Assembly: GCA_002705055.1 (NCBI GenBank)
Contig: PAHY01000029.1
Location: forward strand, 1 to 57,315
Length of the DNA: 57,315 nucleotides
Direction of reading: 5' to 3'
Source: Planctomycetota bacterium
GTDB taxonomy: Bacteria; Planctomycetota; UBA1135
Below the pieces are notes generated by a model. The model had not been told where the DNA came from. It was given only the letters and a program-made list of their open reading frames with translations, and ran no database searches. Positions 34,335-43,470 of the stretch are shown piece by piece (the stretch's first letter is position 1; each line of letters opens with the position of its first letter). The position numbers were made by a program, and so were the translations under genes.

Positions 34335-35515
34335 CGCGGCTGCTGAATGCCCAGGTCCGCGCCCGGGAAGATGTTCTGTGCGCCGGTCACGACGACCTGC
34401 ATGCCGGGCGCCAGGGCACCCGGCTCGAACGAGGCGACGGCGGCGTGCGTGGCGCTGCGGGCCAGCACGCGCAGCGGGACCAGCCGCGCCGTGGGCGGCG
34501 GCGGGCCGAACGGGCCGGGTTCCGCATCGGCCGCAGGCGGATCGACGGCGTAGACCACGAAGCCGCGCTCAGATTCGAGCAACGCGTCGACCGGAACCAC
34601 CGGCTGGCCGTCGACCTGGCGCAGGGTGAGCTCGGCGCGGACGAAGAGCCCGGGCAGCAGGGCGGCGGTGGGATCGCCCGCGCCGTCCTCGGCCGAGGAA
34701 TCGATGCGGATGACCGCCGTGAAGGAGCGGCTGCCCGGATCGGCGGCGGGCACCAGGGCATCGAGCTCTTCGGTGAGTTGCCAGCCCGGGACTTCGTCGA
34801 GGCGCAGCTGCACCGGCGAGCCGACCCCCAGAGAACCCACCAGCGGCGCGGGCACTTCGAGCCGCACTTCACGCCGGAGGGGATCGACCAAGTCAAAGAC
34901 CGGGGCGCTCGGCCCCGCCTGCGCGCCCTCATCAAGCAGCCGCCGCGCGATCACCCCGGCGAAGGGCGCGCGCAGCTTGCCTTCGTCGAGCTGCGCTTCG
35001 AGCCGGGCGACCTCGGCCTGACGCTGCGCCACGCGCCGCTCGGCTACCGCGGCATCGGAGCTGAGCCGCTCGCGCTCGGACTCGGAGACGACGTCCTCGC
35101 CGACCTCCTGGGCGCGCCGCGCCTCGCGCTTCGCAAAGGCAGCCTCTTCGCTGGCGACCTCAGCCGCAGCGCGCGCCGAAGCGAGGTCCTCGAGCAGGAC
35201 CGCATCATCGAGCTCGGCCAGCAACTGCCCGGCCTCGACCTGATCGCCCAGGCGCACGTGCACAGCCTGCAGCGTGCCGCTGCGATCGAAGGCCAAGGTG
35301 CTGCGCCGCGCCGAAACCACGTCGCCGACCAGCTCGGCGGTTTCCATGACCGGCTCGGCCACGACTTCCGTCACGGTGACCGGGAAGCGGAAGCCGCCGC
35401 CGCCGCGTCCCGCGCCCTCTTCCGCTGCCTCGGCCTCCGGCCAGAACAGCACGGCGGCCAACCCCGCCAGGGCCAGGAGCAGAAACAGACCTGAAGTGAG
35501 AGTGGATCGATTCAC
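34331..35515 (-). CDS. RND efflux periplasmic adaptor
   Basis: This 394-residue membrane-fusion protein starts at GTG 35515 (NRSTLTSGLFLLLALAGLAA); a TTG at 35539 is a weaker alternative. It has the lipoyl/barrel-sandwich halves (VHVRLGDQVEAGQLLAELDD and GKLRAPFAGVIARRLLDEGA) around an alpha-helical hairpin of about residues 115-175. A beta-barrel and a membrane-proximal domain follow. It couples the HAE1 permease to an outer-membrane channel. It heads the eight-gene operon that continues into the FG-GAP-like genes. Confidence 0.92.
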   Translation of the reverse strand: MNRSTLTSGLFLLLALAGLAAVLFWPEAEAAEEGAGRGGGGFRFPVTVTEVVAEPVMETAELVGDVVSARRSTLAFDRSGTLQAVHVRLGDQVEAGQLLAELDDAVLLEDLASARAAAEVASEEAAFAKREARRAQEVGEDVVSESERERLSSDAAVAERRVAQRQAEVARLEAQLDEGKLRAPFAGVIARRLLDEGAQAGPSAPVFDLVDPLRREVRLEVPAPLVGSLGVGSPVQLRLDEVPGWQLTEELDALVPAADPGSRSFTAVIRIDSSAEDGAGDPTAALLPGLFVRAELTLRQVDGQPVVPVDALLESERGFVVYAVDPPAADAEPGPFGPPPPTARLVPLRVLARSATHAAVASFEPGALAPGMQVVVTGAQNIFPGADLGIQQPR

Positions 35516-35595
35516 GGACGAATCGGGCGGGGCGCCCAAGCCCGTAGTTTACGTCTCTCGACGCATCGCGCACCCACTCGGGCGAACGGTCGGTG

Positions 35596-35616
35596 GATTT
35601 CCGCGAGCGGGAAATC
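35596..35616. repeat. Perfect hairpin after the VOC/GNAT operon
   Basis: GATTTCC and GGAAATC form a 7-base stem around a 7-base loop, overlapping the VOC stop codon. No T-run follows, so it is at best a weak terminator or an mRNA-end stabiliser. The remaining ~80 bases to the adaptor start hold no gene and probably carry the RND operon promoter. Confidence 0.35.
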
Positions 35617-36019
35617 AGGCGGGGTCGGCGGGCGCGTCCTCGTTGCAAGTCGCGAGCCACCACTGGATGCCCCAGGCATCTGTGAAGCCGCAGCTGCGCT
35701 CGCCGTACGGCATCTGGGTCGGCGGCATGATCGTCTCGACTCCCGCCTTCTTTGCAGCTTCGTAGCGGGCATCCACATCGTCGACGTAGACATGCAGCAT
35801 GCTCGGCAGCGCGGGCGTGCCCTCGCGCGCATCGGAGATCTCGATCACGCTGTCCTCGAGTCGCAGCAGCGCGTGCATCACGCTGCCGTCCTCGTTGCGA
35901 TCGTCCTCTTCGATCGTCATGCCAAGGACCTCGCGGCAGAACTGCATGCAGGCCTCCGCACCTTCGACGATGAGGTAGGGAACGACGGCGTTGTATTGGG
36001 GGCGGCGGTGGCGGGTCAT
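35615..36019 (-). CDS. VOC family protein (PhnB/glyoxalase-like)
   Basis: This 134-residue single-domain VOC protein begins at ATG 36019 in an ATGA overlap with the GNAT gene. PYLIVEGAEACMQFCREVLG, HALLRLEDSVIEISDA, HVYVDDVDARYEAAKKAG and GERSCGFTDAWGIQWWLA are typical of the PhnB-like branch. Such proteins may act on or bind small metabolites or antibiotics; no substrate is evident. It forms a two-gene operon with the acetyltransferase. Confidence 0.88.
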   Translation of the reverse strand: MTRHRRPQYNAVVPYLIVEGAEACMQFCREVLGMTIEEDDRNEDGSVMHALLRLEDSVIEISDAREGTPALPSMLHVYVDDVDARYEAAKKAGVETIMPPTQMPYGERSCGFTDAWGIQWWLATCNEDAPADPA

Positions 36020-36468
36020 GGGCGGAGCTTCCAGTGCCAAACTTCGATCCCCTCGTCGGGGTCGACGCGGATGTCCGTCTGCTCGAAGCCGAGCCGACGG
36101 AGGAGGCGGACGGAAGCGTTTTCTTCCATCAAGGTCTCGGCGGTAATGGTCAGAGCTGGGTCGATCTCTCGCGCGCGCGCAATGAGCAGGCGCGCGGTTT
36201 GGCCCGCGTAGCCGCGGCCCTCAAACTCGGGCGCGGTGAAGTAGGCGATCTCGACCTCGCCGTCCTGGGGCGGAGTCTTGTAGCCACCGCCGCCGACCGC
36301 CTGCTCGCCCTCGACCAGCGCGAAGCAGGGCCAGGCCGGCTCCTCTTCGCCTGGAGGGTAGTTGGCGAGGGTCGGCGCGATGGTGGCCTGGCCAAACTCG
36401 GTCAGCTTCGCCGGCTCTTCCAGCTGGCCGCTGCGCAGGATACGAACAAGGCGAAGATGGTGATTCAT
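36016..36468 (-). CDS. GNAT family N-acetyltransferase
   Basis: This 150-residue protein has the acetyl-CoA-binding region VEIAYFTAPEFEGRGYAGQTARLLIARA, with the [QR]xxGx[GA]-like turn, and the C-terminal ENASVRLLRRLGFEQTD. It resembles RimJ/RimL-type enzymes that acetylate protein N-termini or small amines. The target is unknown. It precedes and overlaps the VOC gene and is divergent from the dipeptidyl-peptidase gene. Confidence 0.88.
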   Translation of the reverse strand: MNHHLRLVRILRSGQLEEPAKLTEFGQATIAPTLANYPPGEEEPAWPCFALVEGEQAVGGGGYKTPPQDGEVEIAYFTAPEFEGRGYAGQTARLLIARAREIDPALTITAETLMEENASVRLLRRLGFEQTDIRVDPDEGIEVWHWKLRP

Positions 36469-36534
36469 CGACTCGACGCCACGATCCTATCAAGCAGGGC
36501 TGAATCGGAACCGCTGTTCGACTAGGCTGATTCG

Positions 36535-38895
36535 ATGCGGCGATTTCTCCTCCTGGCCCTTCTGATCCTGATTGGCCCGGCCGCCTCGTCGGCGCCGGCC
36601 CAGGACGCGGACCCCGGTCTGACAATCGAACGCATTTACGGCTCGGACGAGTTTCGGGCTCAAGGGTTCGGGCCGGTGCGCTGGCTGGAGGACGGCGGTT
36701 ACACCGCGCTCGAGCGCGACGAGAACGGGCAGAACCTGATCGCGCGCTACGACCCGGCGAGCGGCGAACGCAGCGTGCTGCTGGACGCCGCGGCGCTGAC
36801 GCCCGAAGGCGAGAATCGCGCGCTGCCGATCGCGGACTATCAGTGGTCCGCCGACGGCCGGCGGATGCTGATCTTCACCAACACCCGTCGGGTGTGGCGC
36901 TACCACACCCGCGGCGACTACTGGGTCAAGGACCTGGCAAGCGGCTGGCTGTGGAAGGTCGGCGGCAAGCTCGAGTCGACTTGGTTCCAGTTCGCCAAGT
37001 TCTCGCCGAGCGGCGACGCCGTCGCCTTCGTGCACAAGAGCAACCTCTATGTGCAGCACGTCGCCAAGGGGCAGCCGCTGGCGCTGACCACCGACGGCTC
37101 CCCCACCTTGATCAACGGCACCTTTGATTGGGTCTACGAGGAGGAGTGGCAGCTGCGCGACGGCTTCCGCTGGAGTCCGGACGGCACCCGGCTGGTCTTC
37201 TGGCAGATCGACGATCAGGGCGTGGAGCAGTTCCCGCTGGTCGATCTCACTTCGGGGCTATACCCGCAGATGAAGTGGATCCATTACCCCAAGGCCGGCA
37301 CCACCAACCCCAAGTGCCGGATCGGTGTGGTCGATCTGCTGATCCAGCCGGAGAGCTCGCCGTCCAGCCCTGCCGGCACCATTCGCGGCCACCGCCCGGT
37401 GCGCTTCCTCGATCTGCCCGGCGATCTGCGCGATGACTACGTCGCGCGGATGGACTTCATGCCGGACGGCAAGCTGATGATCCAGCGCGTCAACCGCCGC
37501 CAGGACACGATCCGCGTGCTCGAGGTCGACGCCGGCGACGGCAGCTGGAAGGAGGTCTTCCGCGATCAGGACGCCGCCTGGGCCGAGGTTTGCGATGACA
37601 TCGTCTGGCTTGACCGCGGGCGCGCCTTCACCTGGGTGAGCGAGCGCGGCGGCTGGCGGCAGGTCTGGGTGATCGACCGCGATGGCGCCGAGCCCTACTG
37701 CCTCACGCCGCAGGAGCAGGACGTGATCGCGGTGCTCAAGATCGACCCGGCCAACAACAGCCTGTGGTTCCTGGCCTCGCCCGACAACGCCACCCAGCGC
37801 TATCTGTACAAGGCCTCGCTGTCCGGTGACGAGCCGGTGCGCGTGACACCGGAGGATCAGCCCGGCTGGCACGAGTACCAGATCTCGCACGACGGCAGCT
37901 ACGCGATTCACCGCTGGTCTTCAAAGGCGCAGGTCCCGCAGGTCGAGCTGGTCGAGCTGCCCGCGCACACTCCGGTCGAGAGCTTCCCGGCGGTGCGCAA
38001 TGAAGCGCTGGCCGAGCGCCTGGCCAGCCTGCCCGAGGTGCGGGAGGAGTTCTTCCAGATCACTCTGCCCGACGCCACCGAACTTGACGGCTGGATCATG
38101 TACCCGCCGGACTTCGACCCCGACGAGAAGTGGCCGCTGCTGATGCACGTCTACGGCGAGCCGGCCGGGCAGACGGTGATGGACCGCTGGGGATCAGCGA
38201 GCCAGCTCTGGCATCGCTTCTTGGCTGAACAGGGCTACGTGGTGGCCAGCGTCGACAACCGCGGCACCCCGGCGCCGAAGGGCCGCGCCTGGCGCAAGTG
38301 CGTCTATGGCTCGATCGGGGTGCTGGCTTCGGCCGACCAGGCCCAGGCGACCCGCGCGCTGCTGCGTCGGCACAAGTTCCTGGATGCCGATCGCGTGGGC
38401 ATCTGGGGCTGGTCCGGCGGCGGTTCGATGACCCTGAACGCGCTCTTCCGCTACCCGCAGATCTACTCGGCTGGCATCGCGGTCGCCTTCGTGGCCGACC
38501 AGCGCTACTACGACACGATCTATCAGGAGCGCTACATGAACACGCCGCAGAACAACCCGGATGGCTACCTGGCCGGCTCGCCGATCCACCACGCCGCCGG
38601 GCTCGAGGACCCGGTGCTGCTGATCTACGGCACCGGCGACGACAACTGTCATTACCAGAACAACGAAGCGCTGGTCGACGAGCTGATCAAGCACGGCAAG
38701 CAGTTTGATCAGGTGGCCTACCCCAACCGCAGTCATGGGATCTACGAAGGCGCGGGCACGACCCTGCACCTGCGGCACACCATGCTGCGCTGGTGGCACA
38801 ACAACCTAGCGGCTGGGCCGGTCGACGCCGAGCCTGAGAAGCGTCGCGCCAACGACCCGGCGAGCCGGATCAAGCGCGGCAGCCGCGGCGGCTAG
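36535..38895 (+). CDS. Dipeptidyl-peptidase IV, S9 family
   Basis: This 786-residue secreted protease has signal peptide MRRFLLLALLILIGPAASSA. The N-terminal DPP4-type propeller carries DWVYEEEW near residue 200, whose Glu pair binds the substrate amino terminus. The C-terminal alpha/beta-hydrolase has nucleophile Ser627 in GWSGGG, an Asp at about 702 in GTGDDN and His734 in RSHGIYEG. The usual motif is GWSYGG, so Tyr is replaced by Gly here. It removes X-Pro dipeptides from peptides, probably in the periplasm. Its stop shares a CTAG with the convergent lipoprotein gene. Confidence 0.93.
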   Translation: MRRFLLLALLILIGPAASSAPAQDADPGLTIERIYGSDEFRAQGFGPVRWLEDGGYTALERDENGQNLIARYDPASGERSVLLDAAALTPEGENRALPIADYQWSADGRRMLIFTNTRRVWRYHTRGDYWVKDLASGWLWKVGGKLESTWFQFAKFSPSGDAVAFVHKSNLYVQHVAKGQPLALTTDGSPTLINGTFDWVYEEEWQLRDGFRWSPDGTRLVFWQIDDQGVEQFPLVDLTSGLYPQMKWIHYPKAGTTNPKCRIGVVDLLIQPESSPSSPAGTIRGHRPVRFLDLPGDLRDDYVARMDFMPDGKLMIQRVNRRQDTIRVLEVDAGDGSWKEVFRDQDAAWAEVCDDIVWLDRGRAFTWVSERGGWRQVWVIDRDGAEPYCLTPQEQDVIAVLKIDPANNSLWFLASPDNATQRYLYKASLSGDEPVRVTPEDQPGWHEYQISHDGSYAIHRWSSKAQVPQVELVELPAHTPVESFPAVRNEALAERLASLPEVREEFFQITLPDATELDGWIMYPPDFDPDEKWPLLMHVYGEPAGQTVMDRWGSASQLWHRFLAEQGYVVASVDNRGTPAPKGRAWRKCVYGSIGVLASADQAQATRALLRRHKFLDADRVGIWGWSGGGSMTLNALFRYPQIYSAGIAVAFVADQRYYDTIYQERYMNTPQNNPDGYLAGSPIHHAAGLEDPVLLIYGTGDDNCHYQNNEALVDELIKHGKQFDQVAYPNRSHGIYEGAGTTLHLRHTMLRWWHNNLAAGPVDAEPEKRRANDPASRIKRGSRGG

Positions 38896-39389
38896 GGCGC
38901 GTCAGACAGCGCCGAGGCCTCACGCAGACGCGCGGTCAGCGGATCGGGCGGAATCCAGGCGACCAGGTCTTCGTCGGCCTGGGTGTCGCGCTCGAAGCGT
39001 TGGCTGCGCAGGGTCTGATCGGCGCGGCGCCAGGACAGCTCAACCACGCTGAGCGAAGTCGATCCGGCCGGCGCGCCGCTGCGGTGACTGATCACGACGC
39101 CATCCCAGTAGGCCAGCTCCTGCGGCCGCACCCACATGGTGCCCAGCGACTCCAGCGAACCGCCCAGCTTGCCCTGCTCGGGGAGCCAGGCTTCAAACAG
39201 CCAGCCTTGCTCATTGCGCGAAATCTCGACGCGCTGCCGCAGCCCGCTGGCGAAGCAGCCTTCGTACAGATAGTCGACGCGCACGGTCTCACCGATCTCG
39301 AGTTCGGTCAAGGAGTCGGGGACGGTCGGCTGGGGCGGCGGCGCCTGACAGGCTCCCAGCGCCAGAATGAGCAGACTAAATCGGCGCAT
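38892..39389 (-). CDS. Small lipoprotein, unknown function
   Basis: This 165-residue protein has the lipobox ALGAC, with Cys14 lipidated. The mature part shows a compact beta-pattern (IGETVRVDYLYEGCFASG, LFEAWLPEQGKLGGSL, QTLRSQRFERD). No family is recognised. Its ATG shares one base with the stop of the DUF1080 gene (TGATG), which makes it the last gene of a four-gene operon. Its own stop lies in a CTAG shared with the dipeptidyl-peptidase gene. Confidence 0.75.
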   Translation of the reverse strand: MRRFSLLILALGACQAPPPQPTVPDSLTELEIGETVRVDYLYEGCFASGLRQRVEISRNEQGWLFEAWLPEQGKLGGSLESLGTMWVRPQELAYWDGVVISHRSGAPAGSTSLSVVELSWRRADQTLRSQRFERDTQADEDLVAWIPPDPLTARLREASALSDAP

Positions 39390-40186
39390 CAGGGCGTCTC
39401 GTCCAGATACTTCAGCTCGACCTTGCGGAACTCCAGCGGGTGCGACTCCGACTGCAACGAGATCGTGCCGCCGTGCAGGATCAGCTCGCCGCTCTCCGGG
39501 ATCAGGCGCTGGGCGTCGGCATCGCGCTCGTCGAGCTGCGGCGCGAAGTACTCCATCACCTTCTCCTCGCCGAGGAAGTGGCGGATCACCTCACCGCCGC
39601 GCACTTCCACGGTGACGGTGTACCACTCGTCGCCGTGACAGGTCTCGCTGGTGGAGTTGATGCAGTGGCGCTGGTCAAGCTTCTCGCCGATCACCACGTT
39701 GGTGCCGGGGGTGCAGAGGTTGGCGTTGGTCCGCGTGTTCTGACCGTCGCCGCCGAGGAGCTGCATCTCGATCGAGACCGGGAACTCCTGGGTGACCCCC
39801 ATCGACTCGGGCGACTGGCCGTGCAGCATCAGCCCGCTGTTGCGCCAGGCCCAGCCGGGGCCGCCGCTCATCTGCTCGCCGACGAAGCGGTACTCGACGC
39901 GGAGCAGGTAGTGCGAGAACTCCTCCTTGTAGAAGAGGTGGCCGAAGCGGCCGTCGAAGTTGCCCTCGTAATTGTCGTAGCCGACCTTCAGCACGCCGTC
40001 CTCGACCCGGAAGGTCTCGTAGGGATCCACGCCGGCTTCCTGCCCGCGGATCTTGACCGTCCAGTCGTCCAGGCTCTCGCCGTCGAAGAGCTGAATCCAC
40101 TCATCGCCGCGAGAGCCCGGCGCGTGACAGGCCGGAAGCAGCGAAACGAGGAGAGCGAGAGAAAGCCAGCGCGAGGGAAGACGCAT
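39389..40186 (-). CDS. DUF1080 lipoprotein (3-keto-disaccharide hydrolase type)
   Basis: This 265-residue protein starts at ATG 40186 and has the lipobox LLPAC, with Cys20. The mature domain is a laminin-G-like sandwich: IQLFDGESLDDWTVK, TFRVEDGVLKVGYDN, LLRVEYRFVGEQ, AWRNSGLMLHG, ISLQSESHPLEFRKVEL. DUF1080 is now linked to 3-keto-disaccharide hydrolysis or carbohydrate binding. It is very common in Planctomycetota and Bacteroidota. It lies between the S9-like hydrolase and the small lipoprotein in one operon. Confidence 0.9.
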   Translation of the reverse strand: MRLPSRWLSLALLVSLLPACHAPGSRGDEWIQLFDGESLDDWTVKIRGQEAGVDPYETFRVEDGVLKVGYDNYEGNFDGRFGHLFYKEEFSHYLLRVEYRFVGEQMSGGPGWAWRNSGLMLHGQSPESMGVTQEFPVSIEMQLLGGDGQNTRTNANLCTPGTNVVIGEKLDQRHCINSTSETCHGDEWYTVTVEVRGGEVIRHFLGEEKVMEYFAPQLDERDADAQRLIPESGELILHGGTISLQSESHPLEFRKVELKYLDETP

Positions 40187-40196
40187 CGCTGCCAGC

Positions 40197-42623
40197 TTAG
40201 CGTGACGCGGCCGGCAACTGCCATGCATGGTCGAACCAGCCGGCGGCGACGACTGCCTGATCGCCGCGGCTGAGGACATCGAGGCCGACGATCGCGTAAT
40301 CCGGATAGCCGACGCCGCTGATGAAGGGCGCGAAGGTGTCGCCGAGACGGGCGGCGGCCGTCGAGGTCGAGGCGAAGACGCCGACGAGGCGGTCCTCGGC
40401 CGGCAGCACGAAGAGCCCGGCGTAGTCGCCGGACCAGGTCTGCTCGCCCAGCCGCGCGACGCCGTCGCTGAAATCGATCGGCAGGTCCTCGCCCAGCACG
40501 CGCCAGGCCGAGTTGTCGTCGCGGTTGCCGTAGAGGATGAGGTTGCGGGTGACGACCATCGGCACCGGCTGGAGGATGTGCTGCACGTCGACGTCGCGCA
40601 CCACCTGCGCGAGGCCGTTGCCGCGGTAGGTCCAGACAGCCTGGTCATGGCGGGCGCGCGCCAGCAGGGCCGCGTCGCGCTCGTCGTCGCCCTGGGTGCC
40701 GACCACCAGCAGGAAGTGATTGTCGAAGGCGCGCTTGAAGGGGCTCGAGCTGGTCGCCGCAGGCTCAAAGAGGTCGCGGCTCTTGCCGTAGGTGAGGTGT
40801 TCGACCCAGCGCCATTCGCCGTCGTGAAGCTCGAAAGCGGGGTACTCGACGAAGCGCTCGGCCCCCTCGGGGAGGCTCATCTCCTGCCCGTTGATGGCGA
40901 CCGTCGCCGCCTCGCGGCCCAGATAGAACAGGCGCACATTGTCGGTCTCGACCTCAATTCGATCATCCTGGAAGCTGGCCTTCATGCGGCTCGATTTGCC
41001 GTACTCGACCTGTTCAAGCAGGTACATCCAATGATGCTCGGCATCCACCGCCGGGTCGACCGTGATGAACTCCACGGTGTCCGGACTCTCGGCAATCTCC
41101 CGGCGACGGAAATGATCGAAGAGATCGGGCCAGTCCACGCAGCGGCCGCCCCACCAGTGGCCGGCGCCGCCCTGCATGTGCAGCTCCACGTTCGAGCCGG
41201 CGCGGGTCAGCGCCTCGAGCATGGTCAGCGCCTGAGTCGCCGGCACATTGTTGTCCGCGGTGCCGTGAATGATGAAGGGCGCGACCTGCTTGAGGTTGTC
41301 GACGAGGTCGAGCGTCAGGCTGGCCGCGTCGGCGCGAAGCCAGCGCTCATCCTGCTGCGGGCGGCCGCCGTAGGTGTCGAAGGTCGCCCAGCCGGCGCTC
41401 GGCCCGGCAGCAGCGAAACCATCCGGGTCGTTGGCCGCGAGGTGCCAGGTGCCGTGGCCCCCCATCGAGTGACCGGTCACGTAGACGTGGCGCGGATCCA
41501 CGCCAGTGAAGTCGAGCGCCTCCTCGAGCACGTCGTAGGCATCGCGGCGCCCCCAGTCCTGCCAGTCGAAGCCGAACTTGCGCCGGTTGGTTGGCGCGAC
41601 GATCCAGAAGTCCTCCTTCTGCTGATAGCTACCGGCCTGCCCCAGACAGCCGACGCCGGCGCCGTGCAGCGAAAGCGCCAGACGAATCGGCGCAGCGGGC
41701 GCGTCGCCGGCCCTATCACTCGCGCGGGCCGGCCGCGACAACGGCGGCTGGACCGCGTACTCCTGAATCGAGCGGTCGACCCACGAGTAGTAGGTGCGCC
41801 GGTGCAGCTCGTTCGAGTTGCGCACTCGCAGCCGAACCTCGGTCTCGGCACCGTGCAGGGTGTCGCGCACGGTGAAGCTCACCTCCTCAAGGTCCGCGGG
41901 GAGTTGTTCAAACTCGACCCCAAAGACGACGCGCGCCAGGCCGAGCGGCGCGATCTGGGCACGCCCGTACGCGTGCACCTCGAGATAGTCGGGCGCGTCG
42001 ACCTCCCAGTGACCGGAGTTGGCGTGATCCACCCACTCGGTCGTCGTGTTCATGAGCAGCAGACTGACCCAGTACTTCGCCGGCTCGTCGCGTAGCAGAT
42101 CGGGCAGCATGCGGTCGCGTTCGCCAAAGCGCAGGCCCGCGTCCACCCGCCGCAGCTTGAGCTCGAACGCCCCGCGCACCGCGGTGACGTAGACCTCATT
42201 CCGCCCCGCCTTTAGCGCGACCGGATAACCGTCAAAGCCGTAGCGGTAGACGTCACCAGCCGTCGCCTCGCCGTTCACGATCAGCGTCGCGCCGCGGCGC
42301 AGCTCGGCCAGATAGACGCCGGCTTCCTCGACCTCGATCGCGGTGTAGGCATACGCGCCGCGGCCGCGCAGCTGCACCGCGCCCTCCGCCTGCACGGCCC
42401 TCCAGCTGGCGGCGCCGCGGGCACCGGTCAGCTGCTCGCCGGCGACCGGCGGCGCTCCGCCGCGCAGCAGATGTGCGGCAAAGACCGCGTCCTCGCGAAA
42501 CGGTCGCCTGCCCCGCTCGTCGATCGCATCAATGACGAGCCAATCCGTCGGTTGGATGACCTCCGTGGTCGAATCCGCGGCGGAGCCGGTCTGCAGAGTG
42601 AGGGCGAGCAGCAGCGCGAGCAT
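40197..42623 (-). CDS. Large secreted alpha/beta-hydrolase (S9/esterase-like)
   Basis: This 808-residue protein has a short signal peptide (MLALLLALTLQTGSA). The first ~300 residues are beta-rich. The hydrolase domain follows, with the nucleophile motif GHSMGGHGTW near residue 385, HGTADNNVPATQ for the acid and AGHWWGG for the histidine. The C-terminal ~300 residues form further beta-sheet domains. It belongs to prolyl-oligopeptidase-like or polysaccharide-esterase-like proteins; a peptidase role is not certain. It lies 9 bases from the PhzF-like gene and 10 from the DUF1080 gene, suggesting joint degradation of exported polymers. Confidence 0.85.
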   Translation of the reverse strand: MLALLLALTLQTGSAADSTTEVIQPTDWLVIDAIDERGRRPFREDAVFAAHLLRGGAPPVAGEQLTGARGAASWRAVQAEGAVQLRGRGAYAYTAIEVEEAGVYLAELRRGATLIVNGEATAGDVYRYGFDGYPVALKAGRNEVYVTAVRGAFELKLRRVDAGLRFGERDRMLPDLLRDEPAKYWVSLLLMNTTTEWVDHANSGHWEVDAPDYLEVHAYGRAQIAPLGLARVVFGVEFEQLPADLEEVSFTVRDTLHGAETEVRLRVRNSNELHRRTYYSWVDRSIQEYAVQPPLSRPARASDRAGDAPAAPIRLALSLHGAGVGCLGQAGSYQQKEDFWIVAPTNRRKFGFDWQDWGRRDAYDVLEEALDFTGVDPRHVYVTGHSMGGHGTWHLAANDPDGFAAAGPSAGWATFDTYGGRPQQDERWLRADAASLTLDLVDNLKQVAPFIIHGTADNNVPATQALTMLEALTRAGSNVELHMQGGAGHWWGGRCVDWPDLFDHFRRREIAESPDTVEFITVDPAVDAEHHWMYLLEQVEYGKSSRMKASFQDDRIEVETDNVRLFYLGREAATVAINGQEMSLPEGAERFVEYPAFELHDGEWRWVEHLTYGKSRDLFEPAATSSSPFKRAFDNHFLLVVGTQGDDERDAALLARARHDQAVWTYRGNGLAQVVRDVDVQHILQPVPMVVTRNLILYGNRDDNSAWRVLGEDLPIDFSDGVARLGEQTWSGDYAGLFVLPAEDRLVGVFASTSTAAARLGDTFAPFISGVGYPDYAIVGLDVLSRGDQAVVAAGWFDHAWQLPAASR

Positions 42624-42632
42624 GCAGCCAGC

Positions 42633-43430
42633 TTACGGCAGCTCGATTTCGCCGCGCAGGTAGGTGACCGCTCGTCCCGTCAGCAGCACGCGCTCACCCG
42701 CGTGTTCACAACCCAGCTCCCCGCCGCGCGCCGAGATCTGCCGCGCGCGCAACCGACTGCGACCGAGGCGATCCGCCCAGTACGGCGCGAGCTGGCAATG
42801 CGCCGAGCCGGTGACCGGGTCCTCGGGGATGCCCAGCGCCGGAAAGAAGCAGCGGCTGACAAAGTCGTGCCGCTCGCCCGGGGCGCTCGCCAGTACACCG
42901 CGCAGCCCCACCTCAGCCAGCCGGCCGCCGTCCGGGCGCAGCGCCGCGACCGCCGCCTCGTTCGGGTAGATCGCGATCCAGTCCTCGCTCACCAGCAGCA
43001 GCTCGGGTACCGCGCCCAGGCCCGCGGTCACTTCGGCTGCGGCGGCGCGCAGCTCTTCCGGAACAGGCCGCGGAGCTTGAGCGGGAAAGTCCATCTGGTA
43101 GCCGTCATCGACCCGACGCACGCTCAGCGCACCACTCCTGGTGTGGAACTGCAGCTCTTCGCGATCGACCCCCCACTCGGTCAGCAACGCGTGCGCCGTG
43201 GCCAGGGTGGCATGCCCGCAGAGGTCGACCTCGCCGCCCGGCGTGAACCAGCGCAGCCGCCAGCCTTCGCCCTCGGGCACGAGAAATGCGGTCTCGCTGA
43301 GATTGTTCTCGATCGCGATCGCCAGCAGCAGCGCGTCCGGCAGCCAAGCCTCGAGTGGCACGACGGCGGCCGGATTGCCGACCAGCGCGCGGTCGGCAAA
43401 GGCATCGACTTGGATCAGGCGCAACTTCAT
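42633..43430 (-). CDS. PhzF family isomerase-like protein
   Basis: This 265-residue protein has the PhzF/diaminopimelate-epimerase-like fold. Glu46 in NNLSETAFL is the conserved catalytic acid. FTPGGEVDLCGHATLA and EDPVTGSAHCQLAPYW are the other family signatures. The start is ATG 43430. Members isomerise small metabolites; the substrate here is unknown. It is the first gene of the operon running to the small lipoprotein and is divergent from the next plus-strand lipoprotein gene. Confidence 0.91.
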   Translation of the reverse strand: MKLRLIQVDAFADRALVGNPAAVVPLEAWLPDALLLAIAIENNLSETAFLVPEGEGWRLRWFTPGGEVDLCGHATLATAHALLTEWGVDREELQFHTRSGALSVRRVDDGYQMDFPAQAPRPVPEELRAAAAEVTAGLGAVPELLLVSEDWIAIYPNEAAVAALRPDGGRLAEVGLRGVLASAPGERHDFVSRCFFPALGIPEDPVTGSAHCQLAPYWADRLGRSRLRARQISARGGELGCEHAGERVLLTGRAVTYLRGEIELP

Positions 43431-43470
43431 GCTGAGCACGGCACTTGCCGATAAGACGCTCCAGTCTGCC

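Noticed and set aside
32202..34346. Long plus-strand frame opposite the RND permease gene
   Set aside because: No recognisable motif and extreme His/Arg/Asp bias; it is a shadow of the permease gene.
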